Source: Haloferacaceae archaeon (GTDB taxonomy: Archaea > Halobacteriota > Halobacteria > Halobacteriales > Haloferacaceae). Taken from it: a stretch of 18,640 bases of DNA. Shown here piece after piece: positions 7,471 through 14,780 of the stretch. The stretch covers positions 1-18,640 of the forward strand of contig PWFE01000031.1 in NCBI GenBank assembly GCA_003554115.1, given 5' to 3'. The notes beneath the pieces were generated by a model. The model was not told the origin of the DNA and did no database searches. It was given only the letters and a program-made list of their open reading frames with translations. A program made the position numbers and the translations under genes. Position 1 is the stretch's first letter; every line of letters begins with the position of its first letter.

Positions 7471-8751
7471 TCAGATATCTTCGCCGGCCCACCGGATTGA
7501 ATCGTACGTTCGCAGCGACTCACTTTTGAACTGGGCTTCAAATTTTCGGCGGAGTGACTGTTTTTCGGCCGCGCTGATTCGGGCCAATTCGTCGGCTTTC
7601 GCCACAGCCCGCGGCGGGCCGCGCTCGGCGGCGACCTCTGAGAGAACCTGCGTGGTGAGCTGCTGGCGGACCTCGTCGTCTTTCGTCACGGCGTAGGGAG
7701 CCTCTACTTTGTAACAGATGTCGTGTCGTGGGTCATAGATGATACAGAACGTGACTTCGTAGGCTTCGGCTGGAAGCGTTCGGTCGACACCCAGTGCGTC
7801 ACCGCTGGCGGCCATTGTCTCGTCGGGCCCGCCGCGGGAGACGAACCACGAACTAAAGGTGAGTTCCTCGGTGCGTCGACGGCGGCCGGTGGTGTCGTCT
7901 TCGTCTCCGTTCTCAGGTTCGTGATGGCGTTCGAGCAGTCGGGTGAAAAATGCCGTATCGTCGGGCCATGGCACCTCAAAACCAGTATCCTTTCGGGCCA
8001 GCGTTGAGGTGATCACGCGCGCTGAGGGGTTTTTTACGAAGCCAACGATGGGCACACCGCGGTCGACGAACGTCTCGACGAGCCGGATGTAGTTTTCAAG
8101 CACGCGCTTGGGCCGAGCCTCGTAGGTGAGTTCTTCGAGTTCGGGTGTCCGGTCTCGCCACGTGAGGATCTCTTTGGGATACAGTGGGCCGTCCAGAATC
8201 AGCAGTTCGTCGACGCTGTCGGCATGTTCCAGCGCGTGAGAGCTCTCAGCGAAATACAGCGCCAGCGCGTGGACAACCGCCTCGGCGTACTTGTTGACCC
8301 GTGGGGCGCGAATCACCCGTCGACGGCTGTGGCCTGTGTCGTAGGCGACCCATTCAGTATCAGATAGCTGGGTCGGATCGTTTGTGTGGGCAGTGACCAC
8401 AATCGTCCGGGCCCGGTGGGTGTCGATATCCGAGGGCTCGACACCCATCGCGGCGTGTGCCAGATCCAACACCAGCCCGTTTTTAAATGCGGTCGGATTG
8501 ATCGTCCCCGAATCGATGCCGTGGACGGTCTTGAAGGGCCGATCGACCAGCGCGATTGAATCGATGTCGACACATTGGCGTCGAGGCTCACCGAGCGGTT
8601 CGATCACCGCAGTCCCCCGGTCTATGAGTGGATCAAGCCACTTGGTGAACACCGTCTCGGCAAACTGGCTGTGGTCGCTGTCATCGGCCGTTTCGGCAAC
8701 TGATCCGGCCAGACGGGCAATCGCGTCGACGTGGATCGGATCGAGCGTCAC
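7471..8751 (-). CDS. nurA: NurA-type DNA repair nuclease
   Basis: NurA is a manganese-dependent 5'-3' nuclease that works with the HerA ATPase to resect DNA double-strand breaks in archaea. NurA-family signatures are visible, numbered from the chosen start: GIDSG with D80 near the N-terminus, LLILDGPLY with D187, VGFVKNPSA with K240, and a late SSWFVSRGGP segment at about 300-309. An Asp-rich insert around 280-290 is a haloarchaeal touch. The protein is 426 residues if the GTG at 8751 is used. An in-frame TTG at 8778 would add nine residues, but the TATA-like AGTTTTTGA (8775-8783) fits leaderless initiation at 8751. No herA lies in the window. The gene is convergent with the DICT gene (3-bp gap) and divergent from the HAD gene. 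Confidence 0.85.
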   Translation of the reverse strand: MTLDPIHVDAIARLAGSVAETADDSDHSQFAETVFTKWLDPLIDRGTAVIEPLGEPRRQCVDIDSIALVDRPFKTVHGIDSGTINPTAFKNGLVLDLAHAAMGVEPSDIDTHRARTIVVTAHTNDPTQLSDTEWVAYDTGHSRRRVIRAPRVNKYAEAVVHALALYFAESSHALEHADSVDELLILDGPLYPKEILTWRDRTPELEELTYEARPKRVLENYIRLVETFVDRGVPIVGFVKNPSARVITSTLARKDTGFEVPWPDDTAFFTRLLERHHEPENGDEDDTTGRRRRTEELTFSSWFVSRGGPDETMAASGDALGVDRTLPAEAYEVTFCIIYDPRHDICYKVEAPYAVTKDDEVRQQLTTQVLSEVAAERGPPRAVAKADELARISAAEKQSLRRKFEAQFKSESLRTYDSIRWAGEDI

Positions 8752-8774
8752 AGCTAACCCCCCGCGGGCCACTC

Positions 8775-8783
8775 TCAAAAACT
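8775..8783 (-). promoter_or_regulatory. TATA-like box for nurA
   Basis: On the minus strand it reads AGTTTTTGA, 24-32 bases before the GTG at 8751. It overlaps the alternative TTG start at 8778, which argues against that start. Confidence 0.4.
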
Positions 8784-8850
8784 GATTGGTCGGCTACGTC
8801 TTGGGCAAGCAGTCGCTAGGCTCAAATCAGTGGAATCCAAACAGTCGGCT

Positions 8851-9513
8851 ATGTCGATACGGGGGGTCGCCTTTGACCTCGATTACACCCTTGCGGTGAC
8901 GACGAAAGACCGCGATGCGATTCTACGAGACGCAGTCGACGCGGTCGACGGCCCACAGATCCATCGCGAAGAGTATCTCACAGCCCACCGAGAGAACCTA
9001 ACGACACAGAGTCGGACGCCAGTGTTTCGGGACCTATTGGTCGACAGACCAACAAACGTCGACCCCGAGGAGTTAGCCGGTGCCTACCGCAAGGAGATCA
9101 GTGACGCACTCGAACCGCTAGCCGGCATCGAGACGTTTATTCAGGAGTTGCGAAGCACCTACCGTGTTGGACTGCTCACCAACGGGTCAGTGCTCGCCCA
9201 GCGATCGAAAATCGAACAGCTCGGTTGGGAGGAGCTGTTCGATACCACGTTAGTTACTGGGGAGCTACCGGCCGGCAAACCCGACACGGCAGCGTTCGAT
9301 GCGCTGCTCGATGGACTCGGGACGGCAGCCAACGAAACAGTGTACATCGGTGATACACCACTCGATGATATCGAGGGTGCGACCGAGTCGGGCCTATATG
9401 CGATTCAGGTACTGTTTGAGGGAGGCCCGGATCGTGACCCGCGCGCTGACGGCTACGTCGACCGCGAGCGACTCGTCGACGAGCTTCCGGGTCTCATCGA
9501 CTCACTCTGCTGA
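8851..9513 (+). CDS. HAD-superfamily hydrolase
   Basis: A 220-residue haloacid-dehalogenase-superfamily phosphatase. Motif I is FDLDYTLA with nucleophile D9 and acid D11, motif II is LLTNGS with T110, motif III is the lysine of GKP (K143), and motif IV is YIGDTPLDD at 165-173 with D168 and D172/D173. An all-helical cap follows motif I (about residues 17-90), as in phosphoglycolate phosphatase-like enzymes. The substrate cannot be deduced. A GTG at 8830 would add seven residues (MESKQSA); I prefer the ATG at 8851, but neither has a convincing TATA box. The last 12 bp overlap the 3' end of the convergent 153-aa gene. Confidence 0.88.
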   Translation: MSIRGVAFDLDYTLAVTTKDRDAILRDAVDAVDGPQIHREEYLTAHRENLTTQSRTPVFRDLLVDRPTNVDPEELAGAYRKEISDALEPLAGIETFIQELRSTYRVGLLTNGSVLAQRSKIEQLGWEELFDTTLVTGELPAGKPDTAAFDALLDGLGTAANETVYIGDTPLDDIEGATESGLYAIQVLFEGGPDRDPRADGYVDRERLVDELPGLIDSLC

Positions 9514-9963
9514 GTCGGCTGGATCGACCGCGTCGACCACCGCTTCAAAAACGGGAAGCACCTGTTTTGCAGCCGCGCCATCCTCGACGAACACCAGTGT
9601 TCGCGGCGGCTCGACAGCTTTCGGCCGCGTCCGTAGATTGGCCCCGCGGGCGGCTTCGGCCGCGATGTCCGGAGTCACAAGGAACTCGATTCGAGCACGT
9701 TCCGGCTGGACATAGACGCTGGCAATAGGGCGTAGATCGGCGTCGACGGTTTCATCGAGTGTGGTTTGGCCGCGCTCACGCGTGATCGCTTCGGGTGTCG
9801 AGACGAGTGCGACCCGGTAGGCCAGCGCGCCGTCGGCTGTCGGCTCAACACCGGGGTCGGCGTCGACGACGACAGCCGTCGCAAGCGAGCCACGGTTGCC
9901 GGTGAGCTCGGAGGCCAAAAGCTGAGCGATGCGGGTGCCATCACGGAGTCGATCCTGAACCAT
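9502..9963 (-). CDS. Unrecognised 153-aa protein, third in the mobA set
   Basis: I do not recognise a named family. The product begins MVQDRLRDGTRIAQLLASEL. It is soluble and acidic and appears alpha/beta: strands at about 28-33 (TAVVVD), 48-55 (AYRVALVS), 80-85 (IASVYV) and 90-97 (ARIEFLVT), and a C-terminal helix after about 130. No cysteine or histidine is present, so a metal or thiol enzyme is unlikely. The frame is open upstream to 10143, but that part overlaps the DUF2240 gene; ATG 9963 is the natural start, 22 bp after the DUF2240 stop. The tight spacing suggests co-transcription with DUF2240 and perhaps mobA. Its 3' end overlaps the convergent HAD gene by 12 bp. Confidence 0.8.
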   Translation of the reverse strand: MVQDRLRDGTRIAQLLASELTGNRGSLATAVVVDADPGVEPTADGALAYRVALVSTPEAITRERGQTTLDETVDADLRPIASVYVQPERARIEFLVTPDIAAEAARGANLRTRPKAVEPPRTLVFVEDGAAAKQVLPVFEAVVDAVDPADSAE

Positions 9964-9985
9964 ACGGATGCTCGGCAGTGGGCAC

Positions 9986-10435
9986 TTAAGAGGCTTCAAG
10001 TTCCGCCCGAACGCTGTCGACGACAGCCGCACAGTCGATGTCGTTGTGCCGGGCGACGACGACCGCGGCAGCCTCCAAGGTGATTCCAAGCCGCCGCTGG
10101 GTTTCGTTGGTCGCTGCGACGGCCTCCTGTTTCGAGAGGCCACCCGAGATCATCAACTCGAGCAGCTGTTCGAACGTCGACTGCTCGCGGAGGATATCCG
10201 TATCAGGGGTGAATCCCTCGGGGATCTCGACGTCGTCGACATCGAACGTCGGCCGCAGGTCGCCGTCGCTGTTTTCGAGGAGGCCGCGGCCGACCGCCAC
10301 ATCGACCAGACGCTTTGCCTGATCCGGCGAAAACCACGCTCTGTCGAGCGAGAGCGCGACGACAAACTCGCCTTCGCCCAACGAACGGGCCCCCTGTTGG
10401 CGAAAGGGGACCGTGATGGCGACTTGGAGACTCAT
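9986..10435 (-). CDS. DUF2240 family protein
   Basis: A 149-residue protein that matches the archaeal DUF2240 family as I remember it: MSLQVAITVPFRQQG at the N-terminus, EFVVALSLDRAWFSPDQAKRLVD at about 23-45 (a helix-turn-helix-like segment), a VEIPEGFTPD linker, and a C-terminal helical half (FEQLLELMISGGLSKQEAVAATNE). The N-terminal part reads like a winged-helix domain, so nucleic-acid binding is possible, but the family has no established function known to me. No transmembrane segment is seen. The ATG at 10435 has a TATA-like CTTTAGTT 23-30 bases upstream, so the gene can be transcribed separately from mobA, which ends 59 bp upstream. Confidence 0.85.
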   Translation of the reverse strand: MSLQVAITVPFRQQGARSLGEGEFVVALSLDRAWFSPDQAKRLVDVAVGRGLLENSDGDLRPTFDVDDVEIPEGFTPDTDILREQSTFEQLLELMISGGLSKQEAVAATNETQRRLGITLEAAAVVVARHNDIDCAAVVDSVRAELEAS

Positions 10436-10457
10436 ACACGAAGGGTAGTCGACACGT

Positions 10458-10465
10458 AACTAAAG
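10458..10465 (-). promoter_or_regulatory. TATA-like box for the DUF2240 gene
   Basis: On the minus strand CTTTAGTT lies 23-30 bases before the ATG at 10435, in the 59-bp gap after mobA. It suggests an internal promoter in this three-gene set. Confidence 0.45.
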
Positions 10466-10494
10466 CTTGCGACGTTCGGTCAGGTCTCCATTGC

Positions 10495-11145
10495 TCATTG
10501 CCAGCAGTCCCGTGCGACCGCCAAGTCGTCATGGGTGTTGATGTTTTGAAACGTCGACGGCCCGACGTGTGCGCGGACGATCCGTTCGTCGACGACACGC
10601 GGTTCAACGTGGTCGACAAGCCGTTTAATACGAGGGTCACCACCGGATTCGACCTCTCGGCAGGCGGCTCTGGCGGCGCGAACGTGATAGACTGCCGGAA
10701 ACGGCCGGGGGTGGCCGTCAAACGTTGGGACTGCGCCGGTTCGATTCCGACTGCGAGCAAACAAGAACTCGAGAAACGCTGCCGGAACTGCAGGCATATC
10801 GCAGGGCACCACTGCCGCGTAGGTGGCAGCGGTGTCGTCGAGTGCAGTTCGCAAGCCGACAAGCGGCCCTCGGTCCGGTATTTTGTCGATCACGAACCGA
10901 ACCGAAAACTCATCGAGTGCGTCGGCGAACGCCTCTTGTTGGTCTCGCCGACAGCTCACGAGCAACTCATCGACAACAGGTGCAAGCCCCTCGGCGACAT
11001 GCCACAACAGCGGCTTGCCGTCCAACGGTGCGAGCGCCTTGTCGACGGTTGGAAACCGCTTCGAGCGGCCGCCGGCAAGCACGATTCCCGCACGGCCGGT
11101 GTCGATAGGTGCAGTGCTGTGGGTGGTCTCGGTGTCGTCGCTCAT
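10495..11145 (-). CDS. mobA: Molybdenum cofactor guanylyltransferase
   Basis: MobA transfers GMP from GTP to Mo-molybdopterin to make the guanine dinucleotide cofactor of DMSO-reductase-type enzymes. The 216-residue protein shows the nucleotidyltransferase P-loop-like motif LAGGRSKRF at 23-31, the following lysine K36 (VDKALAPLDGKPLL), PDRGPLVGL at about 90-98, the metal-binding PCDMP with D116, and the late FQNINTHDDL at 199-208, a strong MobA signature. An acidic N-terminal extension of about 18 residues precedes the catalytic domain. The start is the ATG at 11145; no clear TATA box is seen just upstream, so a longer leader is possible. It is followed by the DUF2240 gene after 59 bp. No other molybdenum cofactor genes are in the window. 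Confidence 0.92.
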   Translation of the reverse strand: MSDDTETTHSTAPIDTGRAGIVLAGGRSKRFPTVDKALAPLDGKPLLWHVAEGLAPVVDELLVSCRRDQQEAFADALDEFSVRFVIDKIPDRGPLVGLRTALDDTAATYAAVVPCDMPAVPAAFLEFLFARSRNRTGAVPTFDGHPRPFPAVYHVRAARAACREVESGGDPRIKRLVDHVEPRVVDERIVRAHVGPSTFQNINTHDDLAVARDCWQ

Positions 11146-11220
11146 ACCGAACGCACGGTACCGTGTCGACTGTCAGTTGCCCAAATAGCCAGTAGATGGA
11201 GTGAAATTCGGGTATATATC

Positions 11221-11250
11221 ACGGATAGCTGTAGACACATATACGGATAG
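11221..11250 (+). repeat. Direct repeat ACGGATAG x2
   Basis: Two exact copies of ACGGATAG (11221-11228 and 11243-11250) are spaced 22 bp start to start, about two helical turns, within AT-rich DNA. A one-mismatch copy, ACAGATAG, follows at 11313-11320. Regulator binding is inference. Confidence 0.5.
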
Positions 11251-11509
11251 GCGATTAAAACACTGACCATTGAAAAAATAATATACAAGCAGTTATTACT
11301 GGACAGATAGCGAATACATAAAGAAGTATAAAGACATTATATACTGATTCAGCGGAAATAATGGTATAAAAGTACAAAGCCACAGTGCGCGTTCCGGTGT
11401 TTCGTAGCTGAGTTGTAGTTGACACCTAGTCGATTGCCGTGTTTTCTCGACATAGTTCTAGGCTGTTCGCGAGAGACGTTTGCGGTGAGATTGTCATTGC
11501 TTCGACGCG

Positions 11510-11515
11510 CTTAAG
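11510..11515 (+). promoter_or_regulatory. TATA-like box for the AAA+ ATPase gene
   Basis: CTTAAG lies 26-31 bases before the ATG at 11541. This supports that start rather than the upstream in-frame ATG at 11439. Confidence 0.4.
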
Positions 11516-11540
11516 CGACCGTGGAACGAATCTGTCTGGG

Positions 11541-13031
11541 ATGAGTGACCCGGCTCTGGATGTGGTCGAATTCGTTCTGACGGCCCACCTGTATACCGAT
11601 GACCAGTCGTTGGACGAGAACGATCTTCCACCGCGTTTTCGACAAGTATTCTGGACAGCGAGATCTGACAGCGAGCCCGACCGACACACGAGCACAGACG
11701 AGCCACAGCCGCCAGGCAGTATCGAGCGGCCGCTCCGAGCGACCGAGTCTGTCGCCCGAACTGCAACCGGCGTCGACCGGCCTTGGGAAGCGATCTCCGA
11801 TCTCTTGTTTACCCAGCGCGAGGAGTTCTCGGGCGCACTCTCGATCACCCAACCCGAGATGGCTATCGAGTGGTATCTCAACCGAGTCGACGACGAGCGA
11901 CTCTCGACGAATCCCACGATTGCCGCAGCCGTCGAAAACGAACCAGGCGTCGACATAACCCACGCCGAGGCACGTGAGAACAACCGGCCAATTCAGGCCG
12001 ACCGCGTCTGGATCGATGCGCTGCTCTCGCAGTATTTCGATACGGACGACGACGACGAAAGCGAGATGCTGGATCTCGTTCACGTTCGGGCCCCTGAAGA
12101 GATCGAGATGCAACTCGACGATTTGGTGTTGACCGCAGATCAGGAAGGCGAGATCCAAAAGATCGTCAAAGCAATCGAACACCGTGATTATCTGGCTTCA
12201 ATTGGGCTCCGAGAAATCGGGAAACTGCTGTTTGTCGGCCCGCCGGGAACCGGAAAAACCACGATTTCACGCGCCCTAGCCCACGAACTTGGCCTTCCGT
12301 TCGTCGAGGTGAAACTCTCGATGATCACCAGCCAGTATCTCGGCGAGACGGCCAAAAACGTCGAGAAAACGTTCGAGGTGGCCAAACGCCTGTCGCCGTG
12401 CATTCTGTTTATCGACGAGTTCGACTCGGTTGCCAAAACTCGCCGGTCGGACGAACACGCCGCGCTTAAACGTGCGGTCAACACGCTGTTGAAATCAATC
12501 GATGATATTTCGTTGATCCGTGATGACGTGCTGTTGATCGGCGCGACCAACCACCCTGATCAGCTGGATGCCGCGGCCTGGCGACGGTTTGACGAGATCG
12601 TCAACTTCCCGAAACCCGACCGTGGAATGCGGGCAGACATTCTCGAAGTGATTACCCGACAGATGGACATTGTCGACTTCGATCCGGCGGCAGTGGCCAG
12701 CGAAACCGAGGGACTCACTGGAAGTGATCTCCGGATGGTGCTCCGAGAGGCAGTCCTCGAAGCGCTCACCGAAGAGCGGATGGAGCTTACTCAGGCGGAT
12801 CTGCTCGATGCAGTCGCTGATTTCGAAGAACGGGACAATCTCAAGAACATGGATATGATCGACGGTGATGGTGCTCACATCACAGGGAGTGGAAGTGGAC
12901 ACGACCACGACCACAGCCACGATCACGACCACGACCACGAGCATAACCACAGCGAGTCAGGCGACGACAGCAGTGCGACCAGCGGTGATCACGAAACTGT
13001 CGAGGCCAAACCGCAAGATCAGACACACTAA
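11541..13031 (+). CDS. AAA+ ATPase (CDC48-like module) with His-rich C-terminal tail
   Basis: A 496-residue ATPase with one AAA module. The N-terminal ~200 residues form an acidic domain I do not recognise. The ATPase follows: Walker A GPPGTGKTT at 233-241, Walker B ILFIDEFD at 288-295, sensor 1 GATN with N337, arginine fingers R348/R349 in WRRFD, and sensor 2 GLTGSDLR at 391-398. This is the classic-clade (CDC48/FtsH/proteasome-ATPase-like) pattern, but with a single ring module and no protease or membrane part. The tail at 454-470 has nine histidines alternating mostly with Asp (HDHDHSHDHDHDHEHNH), a likely metal-binding stretch. The start is the ATG at 11541 with a TATA-like box; an in-frame ATG at 11439 would add 34 residues that read as non-coding. 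A PhnP-like hydrolase follows 5 bp downstream, surely co-transcribed. Confidence 0.9.
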   Translation: MSDPALDVVEFVLTAHLYTDDQSLDENDLPPRFRQVFWTARSDSEPDRHTSTDEPQPPGSIERPLRATESVARTATGVDRPWEAISDLLFTQREEFSGALSITQPEMAIEWYLNRVDDERLSTNPTIAAAVENEPGVDITHAEARENNRPIQADRVWIDALLSQYFDTDDDDESEMLDLVHVRAPEEIEMQLDDLVLTADQEGEIQKIVKAIEHRDYLASIGLREIGKLLFVGPPGTGKTTISRALAHELGLPFVEVKLSMITSQYLGETAKNVEKTFEVAKRLSPCILFIDEFDSVAKTRRSDEHAALKRAVNTLLKSIDDISLIRDDVLLIGATNHPDQLDAAAWRRFDEIVNFPKPDRGMRADILEVITRQMDIVDFDPAAVASETEGLTGSDLRMVLREAVLEALTEERMELTQADLLDAVADFEERDNLKNMDMIDGDGAHITGSGSGHDHDHSHDHDHDHEHNHSESGDDSSATSGDHETVEAKPQDQTH

Positions 13032-13036
13032 GTCGA

Positions 13037-13912
13037 ATGACGATGCTGGTTACGCTGTTGGGAACGGGCGATACAACGGGCACACCCACCGTTGGTTGTG
13101 AGTGTGAAACTTGTCAGAAAGCTAGTGAACGTGGGATCGAACGAAGCCGGTTTTCAGTTCATATCGAAAACGAACACACCGGCGAGTCGATTCTGATCGA
13201 TTTGAGTCCGGATTTTCGCCACCAGTTTCTCAGCCACAACGTCGACCTCCCGGACGCAGCGATTGTAAGTCACATCCATTTCGACCACATCGACGGGTTA
13301 GGCAATGCCTACCGCCTGTTCGATTCGCTGCCGGTGTACGCTGCGAACGAAGTCGACCCCCAGACAGGCGAGTCGGTCGCCGACACTATCCGCGAGAAGT
13401 ATCACTATCTGGACACCGTGACTGTTCACGACGTCAGGCCGTTCGAGTCGGTCGAAATCTGTGGGCTCGAAGTGACGCTTGTTCCCGTTGATCACCCGCC
13501 ACTGCTCTGTTTCGGGCTCGTCGTCGAAGACCCCGAAACAGGTGCGAGACTCTCTTTGTCCGGTGATACGAGCTACAATGTCCCCGAACGCTCCCGCGAG
13601 CGGCTTCGCAAACCGGATCTGTTTTTGGTCGACGGGATTGTCCCTGCCTCGCTGTGTGAGTATCATCCGATCGGCGGAACGCACACTGACGACGCAGGTA
13701 TTCCCCGAACGTTCGGCAGCAAACATATGACGCGCGAAGGCGCACTCGAACTGGCCGACGAACTCGACGCCGAGGTGACGCGAATCGTCCATACAGCTCA
13801 CTACTATCCGGCCGACGAAGCGTTCGCCGAACCGCTCGCAGTCGACGGCGAACAGTATCGACTCGATGGGGCTGTTCGGCGTGTCGACGCCGACGCGCCA
13901 GCAAACAGCTAG
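13037..13912 (+). CDS. PhnP-like MBL-fold phosphodiesterase
   Basis: A 291-residue metallo-beta-lactamase-fold protein resembling PhnP and related phosphodiesterases. N-terminal cysteines C21, C23 and C26 (VGCECETCQ) match the structural zinc knuckle of PhnP. The active-site motif HIHFDH is at 79-84, with further ligand candidates H153 (PVDHPP), D177 (LSGDTSY) and H252/H255 (VHTAHYYP). PhnP cleaves cyclic phosphodiesters in phosphonate breakdown, but no other phn genes are in the window, so the substrate here is uncertain. It starts 5 bp after the AAA+ ATPase stop (ATG 13037; a second ATG at 13043), so the two are translationally close and probably function together. Its stop is one base from the stop of the convergent VOC gene. 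Confidence 0.88.
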   Translation: MTMLVTLLGTGDTTGTPTVGCECETCQKASERGIERSRFSVHIENEHTGESILIDLSPDFRHQFLSHNVDLPDAAIVSHIHFDHIDGLGNAYRLFDSLPVYAANEVDPQTGESVADTIREKYHYLDTVTVHDVRPFESVEICGLEVTLVPVDHPPLLCFGLVVEDPETGARLSLSGDTSYNVPERSRERLRKPDLFLVDGIVPASLCEYHPIGGTHTDDAGIPRTFGSKHMTREGALELADELDAEVTRIVHTAHYYPADEAFAEPLAVDGEQYRLDGAVRRVDADAPANS

Positions 13913-13913
13913 C

Positions 13914-14333
13914 TTACAGTTCGAGCAGTTCGATGAGATTCCCTTCAGGATCTCTGACAAATAGGATTTTCGTGCCGGTTTCGGTTGTTTGCGGCGGACT
14001 CACTGTCTCGACGCTGGACGGCAAGTTCTCATAAAAGCTGTCGAGGTCGTCGACTTCGAGTCCCAGATGTATCGCACCCTGATCGTTGAGTTGTGGCAGC
14101 CGGCTGTCGGTGCCAACAGGGTCGTACTCGACGAGTTCGAGCCGGATCGCCCCAGCGTCGAGATGTGCAAAGCGCGCGCTCGCGCCGTCGATGTCGACGC
14201 CGGTCTCAAAGGCCTTGCCGCTGACCTCGAAAGTGGCAACAACACTGCACGCGAACACCTCGGTATAAAAGTCGATGGCGCGGTCGAGATCACGAACAGT
14301 GACACCGACGTGATGACTGGAGACTGAAGACAT
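13914..14333 (-). CDS. VOC/glyoxalase-fold metalloprotein
   Basis: A 139-residue protein of the vicinal oxygen chelate superfamily, with two beta-alpha-beta-beta-beta modules. Metal-ligand candidates sit at the usual places: H8 (HHVGVTVRDLDRAIDFYT), E66 (RLELVEY), H89 (IHLGLEVDDLD) and E135 (GNLIELLEL). The spacing resembles glyoxalase I or methylmalonyl-CoA epimerase relatives, but these cannot be separated by eye. No mutase gene is nearby to favour the epimerase. The ATG at 14333 has a TATA-like CCTTTTGAA 23-31 bases upstream and an ATCGC-CA-GCGAT palindrome between box and start, which could be an operator. It is convergent with the PhnP-like gene with a 1-bp gap. Confidence 0.88.
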   Translation of the reverse strand: MSSVSSHHVGVTVRDLDRAIDFYTEVFACSVVATFEVSGKAFETGVDIDGASARFAHLDAGAIRLELVEYDPVGTDSRLPQLNDQGAIHLGLEVDDLDSFYENLPSSVETVSPPQTTETGTKILFVRDPEGNLIELLEL

Positions 14334-14344
14334 ACCGGTGGTCT

Positions 14345-14364
14345 ATCGCCAGCGATTCAAAAGG
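14345..14364 (-). promoter_or_regulatory. TATA-like box and palindrome before the VOC gene
   Basis: TTCAAAAGG (14356-14364; CCTTTTGAA on the minus strand) lies 23-31 bases before the ATG at 14333. The 12-bp inverted repeat ATCGC-CA-GCGAT (14345-14356) adjoins it on the start side. The TATA role is likely; the operator role is a guess. Confidence 0.4.
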
Positions 14365-14373
14365 CTTCGACTC

Positions 14374-14772
14374 TCAGTGACCAACTGTCGGCTGTTCGGA
14401 GCTATCTATAGCGGCGGCGAGTTGGCAGGCACGCTGGCCGCGTTTGGTATGTCGACGGTTGTCAGCGAACGATTTGAGCGCCGTCTCTAAGAGCTGCCAG
14501 TCATCGGTCCTAAACGACGACGCTGGCTCTGGAGCGTCCGCCGAGCCGGCAAGCGCAGTCTCCGGTCCCCAGCTGTCGTCGATCTCGAAGATGTACGCTG
14601 TCGGATCGATCTCACAGGCGGCCGCAATCGTTTCGACCAGCTGCCAAGCCCGTCGCTGTTTCGGAGTCGCTGCCTCCGGATCTGTGAGTGTAACGAGTGC
14701 CTCAATACAGACGAGCCAATCCTGTCGATGCCAACCCGAAGCTGGCTCACCACGCCCACCAGTTGAACCCAT
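14374..14772 (-). CDS. Unrecognised 132-aa acidic protein
   Basis: I do not recognise a family. From the ATG at 14772 the product begins MGSTGGRGEPASGWHRQDWL. It looks like a small helical protein: helices at about residues 18-32 (QDWLVCIEALVTL), 37-55 (TPKQRRAWQLVETIAAAC), 89-103 (TDDWQLLETALKSFAD) and 105-119 (RHTKRGQRACQLAAAI). The two helix pairs may be related repeats (each has a Trp-Gln-Leu-x-Glu pattern). No signal peptide or membrane span is seen. An upstream GTG at 14790 is possible, but the strong TATA box TTTATAT (14796-14802) is at the correct distance only for ATG 14772. The VOC gene follows with a 40-bp gap. Confidence 0.78.
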   Translation of the reverse strand: MGSTGGRGEPASGWHRQDWLVCIEALVTLTDPEAATPKQRRAWQLVETIAAACEIDPTAYIFEIDDSWGPETALAGSADAPEPASSFRTDDWQLLETALKSFADNRRHTKRGQRACQLAAAIDSSEQPTVGH

Positions 14773-14780
14773 ACTGAGAC

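Larger units (their letters stand above)
11146..11540. other. 395-bp non-coding stretch, AT-rich in the middle
   Basis: No convincing gene is found between the divergent mobA and AAA+ ATPase genes. From about 11200 to 11380 the DNA is very AT-rich with many TATA-like words (for example TATATATC, TATATACTG, GGTATAAAAG). ACGGATAG occurs at 11221-11228 and again at 11243-11250, a 22-bp period, with a related ACAGATAG at 11313-11320. The ATPase needs only the last 40 bp for its own TATA box, so most of this stretch is unexplained. It may hold a regulatory region, a small RNA or an eroded insertion. Confidence 0.6.

Noticed and set aside
11439..11540. 34-residue N-terminal extension of the AAA+ ATPase
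   Set aside because: The residues are basic and unlike the acidic protein that follows, and a TATA-like box within this stretch points to the ATG at 11541.
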